From contig CAKSIW010000077.1 of the NCBI GenBank assembly GCA_934463175.1, forward strand, positions 1-11,414: a stretch of 11,414 nt of DNA, given 5' to 3'. The translations under genes were made by a program, and so were the position numbers. The stretch is from an uncultured Clostridia bacterium. GTDB lineage: Bacteria; Bacillota; Clostridia; Monoglobales; Monoglobaceae. Position 1 is the first letter of the stretch, and every line of letters starts with the position of its first letter. The notes under the pieces are model-generated. The model had not been told where the DNA came from. It saw only the letters and a list, made by a program, of their open reading frames with translations, and ran no database searches. Below, in pieces: positions 4,845-10,720 of the stretch.

Positions 4845-6671
4845 ATGTGCGGAATAGTCGGATATATCGGTGAAAAACAGGCAGCGCCGATACTTTTGGA
4901 AGGACTTGAAAAACTGGAATACAGAGGCTATGACTCGGCAGGGCTTGCAATTCTGAACGAGGGAAAGCTGAATGTTGTGAAATCAAAGGGCAGGCTGTCT
5001 GTTCTGAAGGCAAAAACCGACAACGGCGATGCGGTTCCGGGCTGTGTCGGAATAGGACACACAAGATGGGCAACTCACGGTGAGCCGTCAGACACGAACG
5101 CACACCCCCACCTGAGCAAATCGGGCAAGTTTGCGGTGGTTCACAACGGAATCATCGAGAACTATCTCTCACTCCGTGCGTCGCTTGAAAAAAAGGGCTA
5201 TGAATTTGTTTCGGAAACCGACACCGAGGTTGTGGCACACTTGGTTGAGCAATACTATAACGGAAATCTGACCGAAACGGTCATTAAAATACTCGGCAAA
5301 ATCAAGGGTTCGTTCGCACTCGGGATTCTGTGCAGCGAAGCTCCCGACTGCTTTGTTGCCGTGAGAAGAGACGCTCCGCTGATTGTGGGTCTCGGCGATG
5401 GCGAGAACTATATTGCCTCCGATGTGCCTGCAATTCTTTCAAGGACGCGGAGGGTATATTTCCTTGAGGACGATGAGGTTGTCACTGTCAGAAAGGACGG
5501 CGTGACGATATGCAACACCGACGGCGAGGAAATCACAAAAGAGGTTTATGAAGTCAAGTGGGATATTTCCGCGGCGGAGAAGGGCGGCTATGAGCATTTC
5601 ATGTTCAAGGAAATCATGGAGCAGCCCAAGGCAATCCGCGACACAATCAGCCCGAGACTGGACGGGGACAACATTGTCCTTGACGACATTAAGCTGACCG
5701 ATGAATATATCAAAAACATCAGCCGCCTGTATATCGTTGCCTGCGGCAGCGCATATCATGTGGGGGTTGTCGGCAAATATGTGATTGAAAAGCTTGCGCG
5801 GATTCCCGTGAGCGTTGAGGTTGCCTCCGAGTTCCGCTACAGCTCGCCGATTATTGACGACAGGACGCTGGTCATTCTTGTGAGTCAGTCGGGCGAGACG
5901 GCTGACACAATTGCCGCAATGCGCGAGGCAAAGAAAATGGGCGCGAGAACGCTTGCAATTGTCAATGCTGTCGGCAGCACAATTGCGCGTGAGGCGGACG
6001 ATTTGCTCTATACGTGGGCAGGTCCCGAGATTGCTGTTGCAACCACAAAGGCATACAGCACTCAGCTTGACGCAATCTATCTCATTGCACTTCATCTGGC
6101 AAGCGCGATGGGAACAATAACAGCCGAAAGAAAGGCGCAGATCATCAAGTCGCTGAATGAGCTTTCAGACAATGTTGCCAAGATTCTGAACAACAAGGAA
6201 ACAATTCAGTATTGCGCATCGAAATACTACAACAGCAAGAGCGTATTCTTCCTCGGACGCGAGCTTGATTATGCGGTTGCGCTTGAGGGGTCTCTGAAGC
6301 TGAAGGAAATCTCCTACATACATTCGGAGGCATATGCGGCAGGCGAGCTGAAGCACGGAACAATCGCCCTGATTGAGCAGGGAACGCCGGTTGTTGCACT
6401 CTGCACGGTTGAGTCGCTGTTTGAGAAAATGCTCAGCAACATCAAGGAGGTCAAGGCACGCGGCGCGGTTGTCATTGCAATTGCGGTTGAGGGTCACACC
6501 GACATTGAGAAGGAAGCCGACCACGTGATTTATGTTCCGAAATGTGACGAGACGGTTCTGCCGTCGGAGGTTGTCATTCCCCTTCAGCTTTTCTCATATT
6601 ATGTTTCGTCACTCAAGGGGCTTGACATTGACAAGCCGAGAAATCTGGCAAAATCGGTTACGGTAGAATAA
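4845..6671 (+). CDS. glmS: Glutamine-fructose-6-phosphate aminotransferase (isomerizing)
   Basis: GlmS makes glucosamine-6-phosphate from fructose-6-phosphate and glutamine, the first step towards UDP-GlcNAc and peptidoglycan. The 608-residue product is full length. The N-terminal class II glutaminase domain starts with the nucleophile Cys2 (MCGIVGYIG), exposed after Met removal, with GHTRWATHGEPS (71-82), HNGIIENY (100-107) and ETDTE (124-128). Two SIS sugar-isomerase domains follow, with ACGSAYHVG (299-307), VSQSGET (346-352) and the active-site stretch LKLKEIS to ELKHGT (Glu488, His504), ending in the usual PRNLAKSVTVE (Lys603). I chose the ATG at 4845: GGAGG is 8 nt upstream and the Cys must be residue 2, so the GTG two codons earlier is wrong. 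It is followed 29 nt later by guaA, probably in the same operon. Only about 56 nt separate it from rnmV, too little for a glmS ribozyme. Confidence 0.98.
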   Translation: MCGIVGYIGEKQAAPILLEGLEKLEYRGYDSAGLAILNEGKLNVVKSKGRLSVLKAKTDNGDAVPGCVGIGHTRWATHGEPSDTNAHPHLSKSGKFAVVHNGIIENYLSLRASLEKKGYEFVSETDTEVVAHLVEQYYNGNLTETVIKILGKIKGSFALGILCSEAPDCFVAVRRDAPLIVGLGDGENYIASDVPAILSRTRRVYFLEDDEVVTVRKDGVTICNTDGEEITKEVYEVKWDISAAEKGGYEHFMFKEIMEQPKAIRDTISPRLDGDNIVLDDIKLTDEYIKNISRLYIVACGSAYHVGVVGKYVIEKLARIPVSVEVASEFRYSSPIIDDRTLVILVSQSGETADTIAAMREAKKMGARTLAIVNAVGSTIAREADDLLYTWAGPEIAVATTKAYSTQLDAIYLIALHLASAMGTITAERKAQIIKSLNELSDNVAKILNNKETIQYCASKYYNSKSVFFLGRELDYAVALEGSLKLKEISYIHSEAYAAGELKHGTIALIEQGTPVVALCTVESLFEKMLSNIKEVKARGAVVIAIAVEGHTDIEKEADHVIYVPKCDETVLPSEVVIPLQLFSYYVSSLKGLDIDKPRNLAKSVTVE

Positions 6672-6700
6672 TAAAAAGCGCACAGCGGAATGGAGTAAAT

Positions 6701-8233
6701 ATGGCAAATGAAACAATTGTGGTTATCGACTTTGGCGGTCAGTATAACCAGTTAATAGCAAGAAGGGTCAGAGAAGCGAACGTATATTGCGTTGTGCTTC
6801 CGTACTCGGCAGGAATTGAAAAGATAAAGGAATATTCGCCCAAGGGAATAATCTTCACGGGCGGACCGAACAGCGTATACGGCGAAGGCGCACCGACGGT
6901 GAGCAGTGAGATTTTTGAAATGGGCATTCCGGTGCTTGGTATATGCTACGGCGCACAGCTGATGAGCCACCTGCTTGGCGGCACGGTTGAAGGTGCGGAG
7001 GCGCGCGAATACGGTCAGATGAAAATCAGTCTTGACGACAGCGTTTTGTTTGACGGAATCGGCAATGAGGGCGAGTGTCTGATGAGCCACACCGACAAGG
7101 TGATTGAGCTTCCCGAGGGCTTCCGAATCATTGCAAGGACAGAAAATTGTCCGATTGCGGCTTTCGAGAATGCGGAGCGCGGATTTTTCGGCGTGCAGTT
7201 TCACCCCGAGGTGAACCACACTCTGTTCGGAAAGGATATGATCAGAAACTTTCTGTATCGTGTGTGCGAATGTCACGGCGACTGGACGATGGCAGACTAT
7301 GCAAAACGTTATATTGCATATGCCAAGGAAAAAATAGGTGACAAGAAGGTGCTCTGTGCGCTTTCGGGCGGTGTTGACAGCAGTGTTGCCGCGGTGCTTC
7401 TGAGCAAGGCGGTCGGAAAACAGCTGACATGTATCTTTGTTGACCACGGGCTTTTGCGCAAGAACGAGGGCGATGAGGTTGAGAAGATTTTCAGGGAGCA
7501 GTTTGACCTGAATCTCATCAGAGTTAATGCGGAGGACAGATTTTTAAGCAAGCTTGCGGGGGTTTCCGACCCGGAGACAAAGCGCAAGATAATCGGCGAG
7601 GAATTTATCCGTGTATTTGAGGACGAAGCTAAGAAAATCGGCAGGGTTGATTTTCTTGTTCAGGGAACGATATATCCCGATGTGATTGAAAGCGGCGCTG
7701 GCGACGCGCAGGTGATAAAAAGCCATCACAACGTCGGCGGACTTCCCGACTATGTGGATTTCAAGGAAATCATCGAGCCGCTGCGAAACCTGTTCAAGGA
7801 CGAAGTCCGCGAGCTTGGCGAGGAGCTGGGCATTCCATCAAAGCTTGTGTGGCGTCAGCCTTTCCCGGGTCCAGGTCTTGCGATACGCTGCATAGGAGAT
7901 ATAACGACGGAGCGGCTTGAGATATTGAAGGACGCTGACGCGATATTCCGCGAGGAGATTGCAAATGCAGGACTTGAAAGATCCATAAACCAGTATTTTG
8001 CAGTCATCACAAACATGAGAAGTGTCGGCGTTATGGGCGACGGACGGACGTATGACTATACCGTTGCGCTCCGTGCAGTGACCACAACAGACTTCATGAC
8101 AGGTGACTGGGCAAAGATACCGTATGATATTCTCGACCGCGTCTCGCGGCGAATTGTCAACGAGGTCAAGCACGTGAACCGAATTGTTTATGACATAACA
8201 AGCAAACCGCCCGCAACAATTGAGTGGGAGTAA
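6701..8233 (+). CDS. guaA: GMP synthase (glutamine-hydrolysing)
   Basis: GuaA converts XMP to GMP with ATP and glutamine, the last step of guanine nucleotide synthesis. At 510 residues it is full length. The class I glutaminase domain carries the triad Cys82 (GICYGAQ), His168 and Glu170 (VQFHPE). The ATP-pyrophosphatase domain has the P-loop LSGGVDSS (221-228), followed by VDHGLLR, VQGTIYPDVIES and SHHNVGGLP. The dimerization domain ends with VYDITSKPPATIEWE, the standard C terminus. GGAG lies 5 nt before the ATG. It follows glmS by 29 nt and ends 5 nt before a strong terminator. No guanine riboswitch fits in the gap upstream, so it probably depends on the glmS promoter. The mobile element begins right after it; the reading frame and C terminus are intact, as expected when integration at this site restores the gene end. 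Confidence 0.98.
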   Translation: MANETIVVIDFGGQYNQLIARRVREANVYCVVLPYSAGIEKIKEYSPKGIIFTGGPNSVYGEGAPTVSSEIFEMGIPVLGICYGAQLMSHLLGGTVEGAEAREYGQMKISLDDSVLFDGIGNEGECLMSHTDKVIELPEGFRIIARTENCPIAAFENAERGFFGVQFHPEVNHTLFGKDMIRNFLYRVCECHGDWTMADYAKRYIAYAKEKIGDKKVLCALSGGVDSSVAAVLLSKAVGKQLTCIFVDHGLLRKNEGDEVEKIFREQFDLNLIRVNAEDRFLSKLAGVSDPETKRKIIGEEFIRVFEDEAKKIGRVDFLVQGTIYPDVIESGAGDAQVIKSHHNVGGLPDYVDFKEIIEPLRNLFKDEVRELGEELGIPSKLVWRQPFPGPGLAIRCIGDITTERLEILKDADAIFREEIANAGLERSINQYFAVITNMRSVGVMGDGRTYDYTVALRAVTTTDFMTGDWAKIPYDILDRVSRRIVNEVKHVNRIVYDITSKPPATIEWE

Positions 8234-8238
8234 TAAAC

Positions 8239-8288
8239 AAATCCCCGGAAACTGCGTTATAATGCGGTTTTCGGGGATTTTATTTTGA
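8239..8288 (+). terminator. Intrinsic terminator of glmS-guaA
   Basis: A long stem starts 5 nt after the guaA stop: AAATCCCCG (8239-8247) pairs with CGGGGATTT (8272-8280), and the inner arms GGAAACUGCG and UGCGGUUUU continue it. All imperfect positions are G-U wobbles in the plus-strand RNA (A-C mismatches in the other direction), so it is shaped for the guaA transcript. TTTATTTT follows. The XRE repressor gene converges from the other side. Confidence 0.85.
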
Positions 8289-8290
8289 AA

Positions 8291-8310
8291 TTGATAACAG
8301 AATGATAACA
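8291..8310 (+). repeat. Phased direct repeats near the element's left end, possible integrase arm sites
   Basis: TGATAACA occurs at 8292-8299 and 8303-8310, exactly 11 bp apart, about one helical turn. The first is part of TTGATAACAG (8291-8300), which recurs inverted at 8818-8827 on the other side of the repressor gene. Tyrosine integrases with an AP2-like N-terminal domain bind short direct repeats close to the element ends, so these are candidate arm-type sites. This is an inference from position and phasing. Confidence 0.35.
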
Positions 8311-8314
8311 TTTG

Positions 8315-8797
8315 TTATTTTTCGGTATTGTTTTTCAGTTTCTTATATTCTTCATGTAAGCGTTCAGCCTTAATACGAGGATAACTGTAACGCCACATAT
8401 CATATTCTTCTTTGGTTATTTCACCTAATTTAAGTTTTTTAAATTCGCTGTTCCATGAACTGAGCATTTTGCTTACAGTTCTTGTGACAGCGTTTTTGTT
8501 TTCCACGGACAAGTGCACTTGTCCGTCAACTTCATTAGGAACAATGCCGTATTCATCTTCTAAGCAAAAAAGTGCGTGCATAACAGCGTCGTAATTTTCT
8601 AAATTAGGATCGGAAATTGCGTATATGCTTACTCCCAAAGCACCGGCGATTTTCTCAAGCTGCTTTTCGGACGGTGTACGGTTTCCGAGTTCATAATTGC
8701 GGATTGCCGGCTCGCTTAAACCGGATTTTTGTGCAAGCTCTTTTTGAGATAAGCCAAAAGCCGTGCGGAACCGCTTAATCTTTTTCCCTACTTCCAT
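8315..8797 (-). CDS. XRE-family (Cro/cI-type) transcriptional repressor of the element
   Basis: A 160-residue DNA-binding protein. The N-terminal helix-turn-helix domain (about 1-62) reads KIKRFRTAFGLSQKELAQKS then GLSEPAIRNYELGNRTPSEKQLEKIAGAL, a textbook XRE fold. The C-terminal part (70-160) is charged and helical, with no protease or metal motif that I can recognise. I chose the ATG at 8797 because GGAGGT lies 8 nt upstream; a TTG ten codons earlier would overlap that RBS. It is divergent from the excisionase and integrase genes, with a 227-nt switch region between them that carries three GTTC-N6-GAAC-like sites. By position it is the likely repressor of excision and of its own synthesis. 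There is no self-cleavage domain, so induction would need another mechanism. Binding to those sites is inferred. Confidence 0.88.
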   Translation of the reverse strand: MEVGKKIKRFRTAFGLSQKELAQKSGLSEPAIRNYELGNRTPSEKQLEKIAGALGVSIYAISDPNLENYDAVMHALFCLEDEYGIVPNEVDGQVHLSVENKNAVTRTVSKMLSSWNSEFKKLKLGEITKEEYDMWRYSYPRIKAERLHEEYKKLKNNTEK

Positions 8798-8844
8798 AGT
8801 GGTGTACCTCCAAATATCTGTTATCAAAAATAATCTTTACATAC

Positions 8845-8873
8845 AGTATAACACAAACCGTTCAAAAATGAAA
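8845..8873 (-). promoter_or_regulatory. Repressor gene promoter with overlapping operator
   Basis: On the minus strand TATACT (8850-8845) is preceded by TG one base upstream, giving an extended -10. The -35 region (near 8873-8868) is poor. The same region holds GTTC-AAAAAT-GAAA (8860-8873), a one-mismatch copy of the operator pattern seen at the excisionase promoter, consistent with autoregulation. Confidence 0.5.
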
Positions 8874-8938
8874 TAGTTTTTTATAATTTTGTGAAAAATA
8901 TAAAAATGTGAATTTTCTGTGAATATAAACAAAAGGTA

Positions 8939-8967
8939 TTGACTGTTCGTAAATGAACTGATATAAT
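8939..8967 (+). promoter_or_regulatory. Sigma-A promoter of the excisionase-integrase operon
   Basis: TTGACT (8939-8944) and a perfect TATAAT (8962-8967) are 17 nt apart. The predicted start is near 8974, about 50 nt before the excisionase ATG. Its strength implies that it must be tightly repressed while the element is integrated; two operator-like repeats cover it. Confidence 0.8.
8945..8958. promoter_or_regulatory. Candidate repressor operator in the excisionase promoter spacer
   Basis: GTTC-GTAAAT-GAAC forms a symmetric site with a 6-bp spacer. It lies entirely between the -35 and -10 boxes, so a bound repressor would block RNA polymerase directly. Confidence 0.6.
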
Positions 8968-8972
8968 ACAAA

Positions 8973-8998
8973 TATACAGTTCGGTATTGAACTGTATA
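8973..8998. promoter_or_regulatory. Candidate main operator at the excisionase transcription start
   Basis: Perfect 10-bp arms TATACAGTTC (8973-8982) and GAACTGTATA (8989-8998) flank GGTATT. The core GTTC-N6-GAAC matches the site 28 bp upstream, but the symmetry here is much longer, suggesting the tightest-bound copy. It begins at the predicted start point. Confidence 0.7.
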
Positions 8999-9024
8999 AA
9001 TTTCTTGGAAAGGAGGAAACAGCT

Positions 9025-9228
9025 ATGAACAAGCAGCTAATGATTTCCGCTGATGAAGTGGCAGAAACTTTAGGTGTCTCAATGTCTTACGCTTACAAAG
9101 TTGTTCGGCTTTTGAATAAAGAACTGGAAGCCAAAGGCTTTATAACAGTCGCAGGCAGAGTGAGCAGAAGATATTTTGAGGAAAAATTTTACGGTTCGGA
9201 AGGAGTGTTTAACAATGTCGGTGCATAA
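9025..9228 (+). CDS. Excisionase-like small helix-turn-helix protein
   Basis: A 67-residue basic protein. The stretch ISADEVAETLGVSMSYAYKV (7-26) followed by VRLLNKELEAKGF is a MerR/excisionase-type winged helix-turn-helix. The second half, GRVSRRYFEEKFYG, matches small proteins commonly found directly ahead of tyrosine integrases in Firmicutes mobile elements. Such proteins bend DNA at the element ends and steer the integrase towards excision; they may also act as regulators. AAAGGAGG lies 8 nt before the ATG. Its last 14 nt overlap the start of the integrase gene, so the two are translationally coupled. It is transcribed from the strong, operator-covered promoter. The recombination-directionality role is inferred from size, fold and position. 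Confidence 0.85.
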   Translation: MNKQLMISADEVAETLGVSMSYAYKVVRLLNKELEAKGFITVAGRVSRRYFEEKFYGSEGVFNNVGA

Positions 9229-10306
9229 GGACAAAAAGACAGGAAAATGGTATGTATCATGCCGATACGATAATTGGGATGGTGCAAGAAAACAAAAAAT
9301 GAAGCGAGGTTTTGAAACCAAGCGGGAAGCCCAAAGTTGGGAGCGTGAATTTTTACAAATTAAAAGTCCAAATCTTGATATGACATTCGGTGCATTTTTG
9401 AAGTTATACTATAATGACCGAAAATCGAGGATTAAGAAAAATACTTTTTTCACAAAATCGCATATCATCAAGAACAAGATACTTCCGTATTTTAAGGACA
9501 GAAAAATGTCTGAAATCAAAGCTACGGATATTATTGCATGGCAAAATAAGATTATGTCAGAGCGAGATGAAAACGGAGAAGCACATTCTCCGAGTTATCT
9601 TAAAACAATTCATAATCAAATAAGTGCAATTTTCAATCACGCTTGCAACTTCTATAATCTATCCGAAAATCCGGCAAGGAAAGCCGGGAACATGGGCAAG
9701 GAGCAAACGAAAGAAATGGTGATATGGACAAAGGAGGAATATCTTAAATTTGCAGATGAGATGATGGATAAGCCGCAGGCATTTTATGCTTTTGAGATTT
9801 TATATTGGTGCGGATTGCGGGTAGGCGAGTTACTGGCACTTAGTCCGGCGGATTTTGATTTTGAAAAATCAACGCTCAGAGTGAATAAGTCATACCAACG
9901 GCTTGAGGGTGAGGATATTATCACAGACCCGAAAACACCGTGCAGCATCCGCACAATAACAATGCCGGAGTTTTTGAAGGATGAAATCAAAGAGTATATC
10001 GGTATGTTGTACGGCATCGGTGATAATGACAGAATTTTTGATTTCACCAAGAGCTTTCTCCACCACGAAATGAAACGAGGTTCGAAGGCGGCAGGCGTTA
10101 AAAAATTAACCTTACACCAACTCAGGCATTCGCACGTCAGCCTGCTTATTAATATGGGTTTTACTGCCGTTGCAATAGCAAAGCGTGTGGGACATGAAAG
10201 CATTGATATTACCTACAGATATGCTCATATGTTCCCAAGCGAACAGGCAGAAATGGCAGATAAATTAAACATTGAAAGGTGTGAAAATATTGGAGAAAAC
10301 GCTTGA
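9215..10306 (+). CDS. int: Site-specific tyrosine recombinase/integrase
   Basis: This integrase inserts and excises the element by recombining its attachment sites. The 363-residue product has an N-terminal AP2-like arm-binding domain (about 1-48; VHKDKKTGKWYVSCRYDNW, then RGFETKREAQSWE), a core-binding SAM-like domain (about 56-155) and a catalytic domain (about 168-345). All catalytic residues are present: Arg202 in CGLRVGELLAL, Lys240 in TDPKTPCSIRTI, His301 and Arg304 in LHQLRHSHVSL, His327 in RVGHES, and nucleophile Tyr336 in TYRYAHMFP. This is the Tn916/phage-type Int family. The ATG at 9215 has GGAAGGAG 9 nt upstream and overlaps the excisionase stop; an earlier in-frame start 13 codons out lacks support. 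The C terminus overlaps the next gene. The enzyme looks intact and the element potentially active. Confidence 0.96.
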   Translation: MSVHKDKKTGKWYVSCRYDNWDGARKQKMKRGFETKREAQSWEREFLQIKSPNLDMTFGAFLKLYYNDRKSRIKKNTFFTKSHIIKNKILPYFKDRKMSEIKATDIIAWQNKIMSERDENGEAHSPSYLKTIHNQISAIFNHACNFYNLSENPARKAGNMGKEQTKEMVIWTKEEYLKFADEMMDKPQAFYAFEILYWCGLRVGELLALSPADFDFEKSTLRVNKSYQRLEGEDIITDPKTPCSIRTITMPEFLKDEIKEYIGMLYGIGDNDRIFDFTKSFLHHEMKRGSKAAGVKKLTLHQLRHSHVSLLINMGFTAVAIAKRVGHESIDITYRYAHMFPSEQAEMADKLNIERCENIGENA

Positions 10307-10616
10307 TAATAAAGGTAGATGGCGAAATGTTATAATATCATTTCGGATGTCACCGCAGGAACGAGATGATTTGAATGTCAGAGTAAAACTATCAGGACTT
10401 ACAAAACAGGACTACATAATCAAACGCCTGTCGGAGCGTGATGTGATAGTTCAGCCAAACACAAGAGTTTACAAGGCTTTAAGGAATCAAATGGCTGATA
10501 TTCTGTCAGAGTTAAAGCGGATAAACAACGGTGCTGACATTGACAGCGATTTGCGGGACATAATTCATATTACGGCACAAACCTACAACGGGTTGGCAGA
10601 AAAAGAAAAGTCCTGA
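10290..10616 (+). CDS. MobC-like / ribbon-helix-helix mobilization protein
   Basis: A small protein of about 108 residues. The segment IISFRMSPQERDDLNVRVKL followed by SGLTKQDYIIKRLSERDV resembles the ribbon-helix-helix DNA-binding part of MobC-type relaxosome accessory proteins, and the helical remainder (VYKALRNQMADILSELKRIN) would make dimer contacts. In related elements such a gene sits between the integrase and a RepA-type ATPase and is often annotated as a plasmid mobilization protein. It overlaps the integrase gene by 17 nt in another frame. The start is uncertain: TTG at 10290 has AAAGGTG 8 nt upstream and gives MEKTLDNKGRW; GTG at 10281 and TTG at 10272 are in frame too. A role in copy control or mobilization is inferred, not shown. 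Confidence 0.7.
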   Translation: MEKTLDNKGRWRNVIISFRMSPQERDDLNVRVKLSGLTKQDYIIKRLSERDVIVQPNTRVYKALRNQMADILSELKRINNGADIDSDLRDIIHITAQTYNGLAEKEKS

Positions 10617-10647
10617 TGTATCGGCAAATACAAAAGGACTCGGAAAG

Positions 10648-10713
10648 TGTGGTAAAACACCTTCACAACAAAGATATTTTACCACATCTCCGGCAAATTT
10701 GCAATAGGAGGTG
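10648..10713 (+). promoter_or_regulatory. Leader hairpin with anti-Shine-Dalgarno loop ahead of the ATPase gene
   Basis: The 104-nt gap before the ATPase gene contains a perfect 10-bp inverted repeat, TGTGGTAAAA (10648-10657) and TTTTACCACA (10677-10686). The 19-nt loop starts with CACCTTC (10658-10664). This loop can pair with all seven bases of the ATPase ribosome binding site GGAGGTG (10707-10713), with one U-G wobble, forming a pseudoknot. A competing hairpin, GTGT-GGTAAA-ACAC (10647-10660), uses the same arm. This suggests translational control of the ATPase. Confidence 0.45.
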
Positions 10714-10720
10714 ACAAAAA

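Noticed and set aside
5439..6095. 218-codon minus-strand open frame inside glmS
   Set aside because: It is fully antisense to conserved glmS SIS domains, with no recognisable protein features; the open frame follows from codon usage.
6672..6700. Guanine riboswitch before guaA
   Set aside because: Only 29 nt separate glmS and guaA, too short for a purine riboswitch.
6752..7447. 231-codon minus-strand open frame inside guaA
   Set aside because: It is antisense to the guaA glutaminase and P-loop region, with no RBS or recognisable domain.
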